Source: Fen-549 sp050011315 (GTDB taxonomy: Bacteria; Actinomycetota; Thermoleophilia; Gaiellales; Gaiellaceae). From it: 64,000 bases of DNA. The notes below the pieces were generated by a model. The model did not search any database and was not told the DNA's origin. It saw nothing but the letters and a program-made list of their open reading frames with translations. A program made the position numbers and the translations under genes. Below, one piece after another: positions 1 to 10,676 of the stretch (position 1 is the stretch's first letter; each line of letters begins with the position of its first letter). Where the stretch lies: assembly GCA_050011315.1 (NCBI GenBank), contig JBEKJI010000001.1, positions 204,468-268,467 on the forward strand, read 5' to 3'.

Positions 1-600
1 AGGCGCACGAGCCGGTGCACTCCTCGCTCGGCCTTGAGGATGCCATAGGCGTTCTCGCCCTTGACCGTGAAGGTGGAGGACTTGATCCCCGCTTCCTCGC
101 CCGGGCTGGCCTCGATCATCTCGGTTGTGAAGCGGCGCTGGTCGGTCCAGCGCAGATACATGCGTATAAGCATCTCGGCCCAGTCCTGGGCGTCGGTGCC
201 GCCGGTGCCGGCATGAACCGTTACGAGCGCGTCGCCGGAGTCGTACTGACCGCTGAAAAGCGCGTCCTCCTGCAGGCGCTCCAGCTCCCCCCGGAGCGGG
301 GCGATGGCCTCGGCGATCTCGTCCTCCATCTCGCCGTCGAGGGCGAGCAGGTCGCGGGCGTCCTCGTACTCGCGCGTCAGGCGCTCGTAGCGGTCGAGTC
401 GTTTGGTCAGGCGCGACTGTTCGGCCGAGACCGACGCGGCTCGCTGCTGGTCGTCCCAGAAACCGGGCGCGCCCATCTCCTTCTCGAGCGCGGCGGTACG
501 TTCCCTCAGCTTGTCGGGGTCAAAGGTAATCACGGACCCAAGCAAGCTGGTCCCTGATCTCCTCGAGTTGCTGCTGTACCGGTACGCGTTCGTCGTTCAT
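1..600 (-). CDS. prfB: Peptide chain release factor 2, 5' part, with programmed +1 frameshift
   Basis: RF2 recognises UGA/UAA stop codons and releases the finished peptide from the ribosome. Reading leftwards from ATG 600, 26 codons (MNDERVPVQQ…WVRDYL) end in CTT followed by an in-frame TGA at 522–520. Skipping one base there opens a long frame (DPDKLRERTAALEKEMGAPG…) that runs off the left edge. That frame contains the RF2 PCRF-domain core, including HAGTGGTDAQDWAEML and the final ERGVHRLVR. The GGQ and SPF motifs would lie beyond position 1, so about 200 residues are visible. The sequence CTTTGAC is the family's autoregulatory frameshift site. The gene is co-directional with secA and hpf, a common actinobacterial arrangement. 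It is partial only because the window ends; identification is secure. Confidence 0.95.
519..525 (-). promoter_or_regulatory. prfB programmed +1 frameshift site (CTT TGA C)
   Basis: The minus strand reads GAT TAC CTT TGA CCC. The zero frame stops at TGA (522–520) after codon 26, and the +1 frame starting at GAC (521–519) continues as RF2. In the known mechanism, low RF2 makes the ribosome pause at UGA and slip forward, so RF2 controls its own synthesis. The usual AGGGGG-like stimulator is not obvious. A GTGAT just upstream could pair with the AUCAC of the 16S 3' end, which is only a suggestion. Confidence 0.9.
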
Positions 601-639
601 CGTTCCCGATGCTAGCTGAGCCGTCAGCCGAAACCGGGA

Positions 640-1068
640 TCAGCCCTTACGAACCACGCTCAGAAGCTTGCCCAACCGCGTCTGCTCGGCGGGCGACCAG
701 TGCTTCGCGACGACCCACTCCGCGTCTTCCTGCGCCGTCGGCAGCGTCTGCTCGAGGAGCTTCGCGCCCTCATCGGTGAGTACGACCAGGGCAAGACGGG
801 CGTCGGCCGGGTTCGACTGGCGTGCGACGATCTTTCTCCGCTCGAGCGGGGCGAGCTGGCGCGCGACGCCCGAAGTGGTGATGCCGAGGCGACCCGCCAG
901 CTCGACGCGCCGCATCCGCCCCTCGGGCGCGGCCTTCAGCTCGAGCAAGAGGGCGAGGTCGTTCAGGCCCAGGCCGTGAAGGGCGCCCAGCGCGCCGTCG
1001 AGCTCCTTTACGACCAGCGTGCGCGCCAGCGCAAGATCGAGTACGAGAGACAGTTCCGATTCGCTCAT
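640..1068 (-). CDS. MarR-family transcriptional regulator
   Basis: A 142-residue MarR-type winged-helix repressor, the usual family length. The recognition helix region is about residues 55–73 (ELAGRLGITTSGVARQL), followed by the beta-wing DARLALVVLTDEG at 89–101, which is the family signature. Helices at both ends would form the dimer interface. ATG 1068 has no clear ribosome-binding site, and an AT-rich stretch with ATAT at both ends of a short spacer (1069–1083) lies directly upstream. This could be its promoter or autoregulatory operator. The gene is followed by prfB and preceded by the tetR–MFS pair; its ligand and targets cannot be read from the sequence. Confidence 0.9.
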   Translation of the reverse strand: MSESELSLVLDLALARTLVVKELDGALGALHGLGLNDLALLLELKAAPEGRMRRVELAGRLGITTSGVARQLAPLERRKIVARQSNPADARLALVVLTDEGAKLLEQTLPTAQEDAEWVVAKHWSPAEQTRLGKLLSVVRKG

Positions 1069-1126
1069 ATCGTGACTATATCATTTACTGCTCAATGACT
1101 TGTGCACGTGCTCTTCGCCACTGAGA

Positions 1127-1699
1127 TCAGGCGCCGGATCGGGGCGCGGCCGCCCCTTGAAGGAATACGGAGACGGCCATCGCGCTCGCCTCCTCGATCC
1201 CGAGCCCCTCGTCGAGCGCCCGGCGCAGCCCGGCGAGGATCAGGCCGCCGAACATCTCTCCCAGCAGCTCGAGCCCGATATCGGCGCGCAGAGCTCCGCT
1301 CCGCTGCCCACGTTCGAGCAACTCGCGCACGCGATCGCCCAGCACTTCCCGACCGCGCTCGAACTCTTCATGGCTCGGTTCGCGCAGTAGCACCGCGTAG
1401 CGCTCGCCGACGCTTCCGATCGCTCGTAAGACCCTCGCGATTCCTTCCTCGAACGGAACTTCGTCGAGCCGAGCGGCCTCGAGCCGTTCGTCGATCTCGG
1501 CCAGGGCGGCCTCCCAGAGCGCCGATACGAGCTGCTCGCGGGTCTTGAAGTAGCGGTAGAGAGTGGCACGCCCGAGCCCGGCCTCGAGCGCGACCTCTTT
1601 GATCGTCGCGGCCTGGCCCTGCCGTGCCAGCACTCTTGCCGCTGCCTCGAGAATTGCGACCGCTGTTCGGTCCTGAAGCGATCGGGGCGATCGGGACAC
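1127..1699 (-). CDS. TetR-family transcriptional regulator
   Basis: A 190-residue TetR regulator. The N-terminal helix-turn-helix is at about residues 31–52 (TIKEVALEAGLGRATLYRYF), followed by a divergent ligand-binding helical domain. I chose GTG 1699 because GAGGAGGAAGG lies immediately before it; an open frame continues upstream to 1780 but overlaps the exporter gene. It starts 10 bp after the stop of the MFS transporter and is co-directional, so it is probably the second gene of that operon and represses it, responding to an exported drug or metabolite. Regulation and ligand are inferred. Confidence 0.9.
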   Translation of the reverse strand: MSRSPRSLQDRTAVAILEAAARVLARQGQAATIKEVALEAGLGRATLYRYFKTREQLVSALWEAALAEIDERLEAARLDEVPFEEGIARVLRAIGSVGERYAVLLREPSHEEFERGREVLGDRVRELLERGQRSGALRADIGLELLGEMFGGLILAGLRRALDEGLGIEEASAMAVSVFLQGAAAPRSGA

Positions 1700-1709
1700 C
1701 CTTCCTCCT

Positions 1710-3293
1710 CTAGGACCGCGGCTCGACCGCGTCGCTTTTACGAACGAGGAATGCGAGCAGAGCGGCGGCGAAGGCGACACAGGCAGCGACGACGAAGGCC
1801 ACGTCGAGAGCGTAGGTGAAGGAGGAATAGGACGCCTGCGCCACGACGGCGTCGAGCGCGAGCGGCATCTTGGGGCCGATCGGCGCGATTCCCTGCGCCA
1901 CCGCGCCGTGGTTCTGCGCGATCAGCCGCGCGGTCGCCGAGGGCACTCCGTGCGCAAGCAGCTTGCCGAGGAAGGTGGCGGTGACGCGACCGGAGATGAC
2001 GGCTCCGAGCACCGAGGTGCCGATCGCGCCTCCGACCTGAAGCGCGGTCTGCTGCAATCCACCCGCGACGCCGGCCATACGCACCGGCGCGTTGCCGAGG
2101 ATCGTCTGCGTGGCGGCCGCCTGCACCAGCCCGAGCGCCAGGCCGATCACGAGCAGCCAGGGCCAGATGTCGCCGTAGTCGGTGTGCCAGGCGAGCTTCG
2201 AGAGACCGAGCATGCCGGCCCCGAGCAAGGCCATCCCGCTCACCAGAGGAAAGCGCGGCCCCAGACGCGCGCTCAACACCCCGCCGAGCGGCGCCGCGAA
2301 GACGAGCGTGGCGGTTAGAGGCAGCGTCCGAACGCCCGTCTCGACCGGCGAGTAACCGCGCACTCGTTGCAGGTAGAGCGAAAGGAAGAAGACAACGCCG
2401 AAGAGCGCGAACGCGAGCAGGAGCATCAGAACGACCCCGACGCTGAGCGAGAGCTTGCGGAAGAGCCGGAGCGGCAGTAGGGGGTACGTGGCCTCGCGCT
2501 CGCGCAAGGCGAACAGGAAGAAGCCGGCCGCCGAGGCCGCGAGCGAGGAAACAACGACCACGTCGCCCCAGCCGAGAGTCTGGCTCTTGATGATTCCCCA
2601 CACGAGCGCAAACAGCGACGCACACAGCACCGCCATTCCGGTCAGGTCGAAACGCTCTTCTGCGGCCTTCTCGTCACGCGACTCGGCGATCACCCAGCCG
2701 CCGACGGAGACGGCAACGATTGCCACCGGCACGTTGAGGAAAAAGACCCAGCGCCAGCTCGCATGCTCGACCACGAGCCCGGCGACAATCGGGCCCGAGG
2801 CGACCGCGGCCATCGACACGCCCGCCCAGATGCCGATCGCCTGCTGTAGAAGCCGCTCGGGGAAGGAGGCGCGAATGATCGCGAGCGTCGATGGCATCAG
2901 TAGAGCTCCCGCAAAACCCTGCACCGTCCTGAAGGCGATCAGCGCCCCGATCGAAGGCGCAAAGCCACAGGCCGCCGAGGCAAGTGCGAAGCCGACAACT
3001 CCGGTTAGAAACACACGCTTGCGCCCGAAGCGGTCACCCGCCTTTCCCGCGCTGATGATCAGAACGGCAACGGCGAGCAGATAGGCGTTGGTCACCCATT
3101 GCAGACCCGAAAGCGAGGCATGCAAATCGTGGCCGATCGCGGGGTTGGCGATCGCGACCACGGTGGCGTCGAGCATTACCATCATCAGCCCGAGCGAGAC
3201 GGCCAGGAGCGCCAGCCACGGATGGCCGTGACCGCGGCGCTTGGGTACGAAGGCAGCGTCTCCGGAGGCGGAGTCTGGAGAGTTCTGAGCCAT
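1710..3293 (-). CDS. MFS drug exporter, DHA2 (EmrB/QacA) family
   Basis: A 527-residue integral membrane exporter of the 14-helix DHA2 class, expected to expel hydrophobic drugs or metabolites using the proton gradient. Visible signatures are LDATVVAIANPAI (residues 41–53, DHA2 motif in helix 1) and motif A GDRFGRKR (86–93) after helix 2, followed by regularly spaced hydrophobic segments to the C-terminus. The frame stays open far upstream to 3992, but that part is antisense to the neighbouring dehydrogenase. ATG 3293 (MAQNSPDSAS) sits at the start of the conserved region. It forms an operon with the TetR gene. Substrate unknown. Confidence 0.92.
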   Translation of the reverse strand: MAQNSPDSASGDAAFVPKRRGHGHPWLALLAVSLGLMMVMLDATVVAIANPAIGHDLHASLSGLQWVTNAYLLAVAVLIISAGKAGDRFGRKRVFLTGVVGFALASAACGFAPSIGALIAFRTVQGFAGALLMPSTLAIIRASFPERLLQQAIGIWAGVSMAAVASGPIVAGLVVEHASWRWVFFLNVPVAIVAVSVGGWVIAESRDEKAAEERFDLTGMAVLCASLFALVWGIIKSQTLGWGDVVVVSSLAASAAGFFLFALREREATYPLLPLRLFRKLSLSVGVVLMLLLAFALFGVVFFLSLYLQRVRGYSPVETGVRTLPLTATLVFAAPLGGVLSARLGPRFPLVSGMALLGAGMLGLSKLAWHTDYGDIWPWLLVIGLALGLVQAAATQTILGNAPVRMAGVAGGLQQTALQVGGAIGTSVLGAVISGRVTATFLGKLLAHGVPSATARLIAQNHGAVAQGIAPIGPKMPLALDAVVAQASYSSFTYALDVAFVVAACVAFAAALLAFLVRKSDAVEPRS

Positions 3294-3315
3294 AGCTATA
3301 TCGATATGATACGCG
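3294..3315. promoter_or_regulatory. Possible TetR operator in the divergent promoter region
   Basis: The perfect 10-bp palindrome ATATCGATAT (3298–3307) lies directly before the exporter start codon, in the 76-bp gap between the minus-strand exporter and the plus-strand dehydrogenase. TetR regulators typically bind such palindromes next to the genes they control, and this one could control both directions. It is short, so assignment is tentative. Confidence 0.35.
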
Positions 3316-3369
3316 ATTGTCTCAGTTTGAAAAGAGGCGAGCGGTTGCGATTTGGGTAAGAAGACCTCG

Positions 3370-4095
3370 ATGAACGAACACGCGAAGAGCGCTGTTGTCC
3401 TGGGCGCGCGCAACCTCGGTGGCGCGATCGTCGCGCGGTTGCTGGCGGAAGGCTGGCGCGTCGCCGGAGTGGCGCGGAGCGAGGACACGCTGGCTCTCCT
3501 CGAAGCGCAGCGTGCGCTCGCGCTTCGCGCCGACGCCTCCGACCCCGGCCAACTCGCCGAGGCGCTGGCGACGGCGCGTGAGAAGCAGGGCGGTCTCGAC
3601 CTCGTCATCAACGCGGTCACCGCCGCCCGCCCATCCCCGGGTAGTCCCTTCGGAGGCGGCTCGATCGCCGAGGCCGATCTCGACTCCTTCCGCGGCTGGG
3701 CGGTTGCGGTCGCCGAGCAGGCGTTCGTCTTCCTCTCGGAGGGGGCCCGCGCCCTGCAGGCGAACGGACGAGGCGGCTGCCTGATCCAGATCACGGGCGG
3801 CTCGAGCCGTCGCGGTATGCCCGGCCGGGGCGCCTGGGCGGCCGGCGCCTTCGCCACCCGAGCGCTCGTGCAGGCCGCGGCGCAGGAGCTGCGCAGTGAG
3901 GGCATCCACGTGGCGCTCCTGATCGTCGATGCGACGATCGCGTCGCCGAAGACCGCAGCCTGGAACCTGCCCCCGGAGCAAACCGCCGACATGGACGAGA
4001 TCGCCGCCGCGGTCTCCTATCTCGCCGGTCAGAGCCCGCGCGACTTCACGCACGAGCTCGTTCTCACGCCCGCAGGCGACACCTGGGTTCCGTAA
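3370..4095 (+). CDS. Short-chain dehydrogenase/reductase-like protein lacking the catalytic Tyr/Lys
   Basis: A 241-residue Rossmann-fold protein of the SDR superfamily. The N-terminal nucleotide-binding turn is LGARNLGGAIV (residues 11–21), NAVTAARPSP follows beta-4, and the Ser of the active-site strand is present (ITGGSSRRG, about 141–149). Where SDR enzymes carry YxxxK, this protein reads WAAGA (W156…A160), so both the catalytic tyrosine and the lysine are absent. It may be a non-catalytic binding protein or use unusual chemistry. The frame also offers TTG 3352; ATG 3370 is preferred. The last 84 codons are duplicated, in decayed form, at 5447–5700. Confidence 0.85.
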   Translation: MNEHAKSAVVLGARNLGGAIVARLLAEGWRVAGVARSEDTLALLEAQRALALRADASDPGQLAEALATAREKQGGLDLVINAVTAARPSPGSPFGGGSIAEADLDSFRGWAVAVAEQAFVFLSEGARALQANGRGGCLIQITGGSSRRGMPGRGAWAAGAFATRALVQAAAQELRSEGIHVALLIVDATIASPKTAAWNLPPEQTADMDEIAAAVSYLAGQSPRDFTHELVLTPAGDTWVP

Positions 4096-4262
4096 GCGCG
4101 CCCGAGCCGGACGGAATCGAAATTCGCGCGAGAGCGAATTAGCTCTCATGCCGGCGCCCCACTCGCCGATGAAAAGCGAGTGTTTCTTGGAAAACCAGCG
4201 TTTATCGTCGCCAAACCGCAGACAAGGTTCATGCGTCTCAATGGAATGAAAGGGTGTTACGC

Positions 4263-5405
4263 ATGAGAAGATCGTTGCCGGTCCTCACCGCGCTTTTCGT
4301 TCTCGTCGCGCTCCCCGCCGCGGCTTCCTCCTCGATCGCAAAAACCAAGGTACTGAAGACGCGCGGGAACGTCGTCGCCCTCGCCGCCGACGGTACGCGC
4401 GTGGCAGCTCTGACGATCGGGATCGCGAACGCTTGCGATCGTGTCGTCGTCTGGACGCCCGCGAAGAACGCGCTCGCGCGAATCGCTACAGGCGTCGACT
4501 GCCCAAACTTCGACGGCTCGGTTGACGAGTTGAATGGGCTCGCTCTGGCAAACAAGCGCGTCGCCTGGATCGAGGGTGTCGGAGGCAACACCCTCGAGCT
4601 GAGCGTGCGCAGCCGTACGCTTGGCGCGAACAGGACGGTGACGGTCAGCTCCTATGCCGAGAACGGCTACGGAGCGGGCGAGGCACCCGACGGTGATTGG
4701 GTCGGGAACATCGCCGGCCACGGGAGCTTACTCGCCTACAACCGCTGGCATGCCTGCACGGCTTATCCCGCGACGGTCGACCCGAGTGACTACGGGCCTC
4801 ACTGTGATCAGCCGGCGCTGGGCGATTCCCAGGACTACACCCTGAGCGAGCAGACGCTCTTCGAGGTGGTCGGTCGCAGCAGCGTCGAGATCGCCTCGGC
4901 GCCAGACACGCACGCCGCCACATTCGACGATGCCGCCTCGATCTCGATCGTCGCCGTGGATGCGAACCGTATCGCCACACTGGCGGAGAACGGGGAAGTG
5001 ACGCTCTACTCGCCGGCGGGCGACGTCCTGCAACAGATCGCGGTACCCGACGGCACCTTCGCCGGAACGGCGCTTCAGGGCTCGCAACTGGTCACCCTCC
5101 GCGACGGCAATCTCGAGCTCTACGACGTCGATTCGGGCCAGCTCGTGAACACGATCCCCGTCGCCGAGGGCTCTGTGCTGCGCGATCTTCACAAGGGTCT
5201 GGCCGTCTACGTTCTCGACCGTGAAGTACACGTCCTGCGCCTGTCCGACGAGAAGAGCGTGACCTTCTCGCCGCCGGGCACGGGAACGGTGGACGCCCAG
5301 ATCGAAGCCTCGGGACTCTTCTACTCGTACAACGTCGCGAGCGGGCTCAATCGCGGGCGCGTCGTCTTCGTTCCCTGGGCCAAGCTCGTGCAGAAACTCG
5401 GCTAA
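4263..5405 (+). CDS. Secreted beta-propeller-like protein, copy 1
   Basis: A 380-residue exported protein. The N-terminus MRRSLPVLTALFVLVALPAA is a clear signal peptide. The rest is a series of beta-strand-rich segments suggesting a WD/TolB-like propeller: VVALAADGTRVAALT, FAGTALQGSQLVTLRD, SVLRDLHKGLAVYV and a final SSYSY-like strand region. No catalytic motif is visible. ATG 4263 has AAAGGG about 7 bp upstream; an in-frame GTG at 4254 is an alternative. It is paralogous over its full length to the gene at 5780–6928, and each copy follows an SDR sequence, showing a duplicated two-gene unit. The function is unknown. Confidence 0.8.
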   Translation: MRRSLPVLTALFVLVALPAAASSSIAKTKVLKTRGNVVALAADGTRVAALTIGIANACDRVVVWTPAKNALARIATGVDCPNFDGSVDELNGLALANKRVAWIEGVGGNTLELSVRSRTLGANRTVTVSSYAENGYGAGEAPDGDWVGNIAGHGSLLAYNRWHACTAYPATVDPSDYGPHCDQPALGDSQDYTLSEQTLFEVVGRSSVEIASAPDTHAATFDDAASISIVAVDANRIATLAENGEVTLYSPAGDVLQQIAVPDGTFAGTALQGSQLVTLRDGNLELYDVDSGQLVNTIPVAEGSVLRDLHKGLAVYVLDREVHVLRLSDEKSVTFSPPGTGTVDAQIEASGLFYSYNVASGLNRGRVVFVPWAKLVQKLG

Positions 5406-5446
5406 CGGGCAGGCTGGCTCGCTCAGCGCCAGCTCACGCCTCCGCG

Positions 5447-5700
5447 GGCACCTTCGCCACCCGGGCGCTCGTACAGGCCGCGGCGCAGGAGCTGCGCAGC
5501 GAGGGCATCCACGTAGCGCTCCTGATCGTCGATGCGACGATCGCCTCGCCGAAGACCGCAGCCTGGAACCTGCCCCCCCGGAGCAAACCGCCGACATGGA
5601 CGAGATCGCCGCCGCGGTTTCCTATCTCGCCGGTCAGAGCCCACGCGACTTCACGCACGAGCTCGTGCTCACGCCGGCCGGCGAGACCTGGGTGCCGTAG
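5447..5700 (+). pseudogene. C-terminal remnant of a duplicated SDR gene, frameshifted
   Basis: DNA from about 5447 to the TAG at 5698–5700 repeats the dehydrogenase end at 3844–4095 almost base for base (GCCACCCGGGCGCTCGT…, ending in a TWVP-like tail). Two extra C residues in the poly-C run near 5574–5580 shift the frame, and nothing resembling the first two thirds of the gene is present. It is therefore a non-coding relic of the SDR partner of the second propeller gene. Confidence 0.85.
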
Positions 5701-5779
5701 CTCTTCCGCGCTGAGCCGCTCCTGATCGGGGCCGCGAACCGCAGTTGCCAGCTGGCATGAGCTATGCGAAAGTGCTGGT

Positions 5780-6928
5780 ATGAGAAGGGGCTGGCTCGTG
5801 CTCGCGACTCTGCTCGCCGTCGGCTCGCTGGCGGCTTCGGCCTCCCCCTCGACGGGAGGAACCGGGGAATTGAGAACGCGCGGCTACGTCACCGGTATTT
5901 CGGCCGACGGGTTCCGCGTCGCGGCGGCAACCAGCAACCTCGCGTACAGCTGCGACCGCATCGTCGTCTGGAACCCCGTGAGGAAGACGATCACGACCGT
6001 CGACACCCGTTTGAACTGCCCGGCCGAGCGACCGCTGATGCCCGTGCTCGAGGTGACGATCGCCGGAAATCGCGTCGCCTGGCTAGCGACGGAGAGCGGA
6101 AACGGCTTCTATCTCGGACTGAATACCCGCGTGCTAGGCGCCAAGAAGACGACAGACGTCGTCGGCTCGGACGTGTCCGTCACTCTCGGGGGGTATCCCG
6201 ACGGTGATTGGATCGGGAACATCGTCGGCCATGGAAGCGTGCTCGTCTACGACCGCTGGCACGTTTGCACGGCGTGGCCCGCGACGGAGACCCCCTTCCC
6301 CGAGGGGTGCGATCAGCCGGCCTCCGGGGACCGGAAGTATTACGTCTTCAGCAAACAGGAGCTGCTCGAGGCGGTGGGCGGCAAGAGTGTCGTCATCGCC
6401 TCGGCACCGGATGTCGAAACAGCCTCGTACAAATACGTTGGGCGCCTCATTCCGCCCCGGTCACTTGCCGTCGTCTCGATCGACGCCGGGCGCATCGCCA
6501 CCCGGGACCCGAGCGGCGAGGTGACCATCTACTCCGCAAAGGGCGCCGTGCTCGAGCAGATCGCGGTTCCGAGCGGCCACTTCGCAGGAACGGCGCTTCA
6601 GGGCTCACAGCTGGTCACACTGCGAGATGACAACCTCGAGGTCTACAGCGTCTCGTCCGGCGCACTCGTGAAGACGATCCCGCTCGCCGCCGGCTCGGTG
6701 CTGCGCGATCTCCAGAGCGGTCTCGCGGTCTACGTCGTTGGCCGCAAGGTGCACGTCCGGCGCCTCTCGGACGGAAAGGACATCGCCTACTCCCCGCCGG
6801 GGAAGGGCTCCGTCTACGCTCAGATCGAGAGCTCGGGACTGTTCTACTCGTACAACTTCCCGGGCGGCCGCGATCATGGGCGTATCGCCTTCGTTCCTTA
6901 CGCGAAGCTCCTGAAAAAGCTCGGCTAG
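5780..6928 (+). CDS. Secreted beta-propeller-like protein, copy 2
   Basis: A 382-residue paralogue of the 4263–5405 product. It has a signal peptide (MRRGWLVLATLLAVGSLAAS) and the same landmark strands: VTGISADGFRVAAAT, the shared FAGTALQGSQLVTLRD, SVLRDLQSGLAVYV and SSGLFYSYNFPGG, ending in FVPYAKLLKKLG. It is moderately diverged from copy 1, with insertions such as the RLIPPRSLAVV segment, so the duplication is not recent. It is probably exported and folded as a repeat propeller; ligand and role are not recognised. A strong hairpin follows the stop codon. Confidence 0.8.
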   Translation: MRRGWLVLATLLAVGSLAASASPSTGGTGELRTRGYVTGISADGFRVAAATSNLAYSCDRIVVWNPVRKTITTVDTRLNCPAERPLMPVLEVTIAGNRVAWLATESGNGFYLGLNTRVLGAKKTTDVVGSDVSVTLGGYPDGDWIGNIVGHGSVLVYDRWHVCTAWPATETPFPEGCDQPASGDRKYYVFSKQELLEAVGGKSVVIASAPDVETASYKYVGRLIPPRSLAVVSIDAGRIATRDPSGEVTIYSAKGAVLEQIAVPSGHFAGTALQGSQLVTLRDDNLEVYSVSSGALVKTIPLAAGSVLRDLQSGLAVYVVGRKVHVRRLSDGKDIAYSPPGKGSVYAQIESSGLFYSYNFPGGRDHGRIAFVPYAKLLKKLG

Positions 6929-6952
6929 CGAGTCGGCGACCGGGTAACGCTC

Positions 6953-6979
6953 GGCCTCGCCCGTGCGCGGGGCGAGGCC
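6953..6979. terminator. Hairpin between convergent genes
   Basis: Perfect 10-bp inverted repeat GGCCTCGCCC (6953–6962) / GGGCGAGGCC (6970–6979) with a 7-nt loop, located between two convergent stop codons (6928 and 6988). It probably ends transcription from both sides; no long T-run is present. Confidence 0.6.
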
Positions 6980-6987
6980 TATTCGCA

Positions 6988-7659
6988 TCACGAGTCGGGC
7001 TCTACGCGTAGCTCCCGTTTGAGGAAACGGTGCAGCGCTCCGTGAGCATCGTCCAGTACCGGAGCACCGTGTCCAAAGCAGATGGCGGCGCACGGAATTT
7101 CGAGCAGTCCCATCAACGTCTGCCGTGCCGCCTTCGTGTCGGCTATGTGCCTGATCGAAAAGATCCCGATCTCTCCGTTCGGGACTCCGATGTCTTCCCG
7201 TCCGCCGCAGAGCGCGTCGCCGATGACGAGAACCGATGACTCGCCGGCGATGAAGAACGCCGTCTCTTCCGGCCAGTAGACGTGCGGCAGGTGGATGACA
7301 TCGATCGCATCCCAGAGACGATCCCCGTGCCGAAACGTCCCATCTATTTCTGTCTCGGCGGTTGCGGAGCCGAGTTCGTTGATCCGGAGCTCACAATCCC
7401 AGCGCTTACGGCAGGCCTCCGATTCCCGTAGGTGCCAGTTACAGGTCAGGATCACGTGTGTCGGAGGTCCGAGCCTTTCGAGCTCGTCGACCACACGATC
7501 GCTCAAGCCGGGCGGGTCGATCAGAGCCAGCACCCCGGCATGCGGGAGGGGGACGGCAAAGCCCGAGCGTTTAAACGTCTTCCCCGGGCGCCCGCTCCAG
7601 GTAGCCGCATCAGACCACGTGTAGAAACCCGGCAGCAGCTCAATTAGAGCTTCCATCAC
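6988..7659 (-). CDS. Metallo-beta-lactamase-fold-like protein with variant metal motif
   Basis: A 223-residue protein with the order of strands and loops of the metallo-beta-lactamase superfamily. There is a buried VLALIDPPGLS strand, then PTHVILTCNWHLRES where canonical members have HxHxDH, then IHLPHVYWPEETAFFI, a GDAL turn and a final CFGHGAP. Several metal ligands are therefore substituted, as in other atypical members found in actinobacteria. It may still be a hydrolase with an altered metal site or a non-catalytic relative. No signal peptide is seen. It converges on the propeller gene and stands alone. Confidence 0.7.
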   Translation of the reverse strand: MMEALIELLPGFYTWSDAATWSGRPGKTFKRSGFAVPLPHAGVLALIDPPGLSDRVVDELERLGPPTHVILTCNWHLRESEACRKRWDCELRINELGSATAETEIDGTFRHGDRLWDAIDVIHLPHVYWPEETAFFIAGESSVLVIGDALCGGREDIGVPNGEIGIFSIRHIADTKAARQTLMGLLEIPCAAICFGHGAPVLDDAHGALHRFLKRELRVEPDS

Positions 7660-7830
7660 GAGAGGATAGAAGAACCTTTTCGTACCGCTGCCGCGACCGA
7701 CCTCCGGCGCACTTCAAGGCTTTGCTAACCCGCCGCCGAAAGTCGTCCGCGAAGCGGGCAGACTTTCAGGCGAGAACGCCGCGACCGACACGGCGGGCGC
7801 GGCTCAGCAAACGCCGTCCCCACCACACAC

Positions 7831-7950
7831 CGGACCCCGCAAAGCGACTTCGGTCAGCGCGCCCCGCTCGTAGGAGCAGGCGATGAACAAGCGCCGCAGG
7901 CGCGTTCATCGCACTAGAGGCACGCTGGCGAAAATCGCGAGATTTTCGCC
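7831..7950. repeat. Structured intergenic repeat, copy 1 (after secA)
   Basis: It consists of a conserved box (CGGACCCCGCAAAGC from 7831, then CGCCCCGCTC and TAGGA) and two hairpins. Hairpin 1 pairs CGATGAAC (7881–7888) with GTTCATCG (7904–7911) around GCGCC-GCA-GGCGC. Hairpin 2 is a perfect 10-bp stem, GGCGAAAATC (7927–7936) / GATTTTCGCC (7941–7950), 3 bp past the secA stop. A second copy with the same layout but different stem sequences follows atpG (29298–29413). On the transcript the order is stop codon, hairpin 2, hairpin 1, box. The upstream part of this gene-free stretch (7660–7830) shows nothing further that I recognise. Confidence 0.8.
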
Positions 7951-7953
7951 GGA

Positions 7954-10623
<2,670 letters not shown>

Positions 10624-10676
10624 GGAGAAAGGTTACAGGGAGCCGCCGGACCCGGCTCTCGTCTCCGACCTAGCGC

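Noticed and set aside
1710..3992. 760-residue version of the MFS exporter
   Set aside because: The N-terminal 230 residues are antisense to the SDR gene and not family-like; the exporter starts at 3293.
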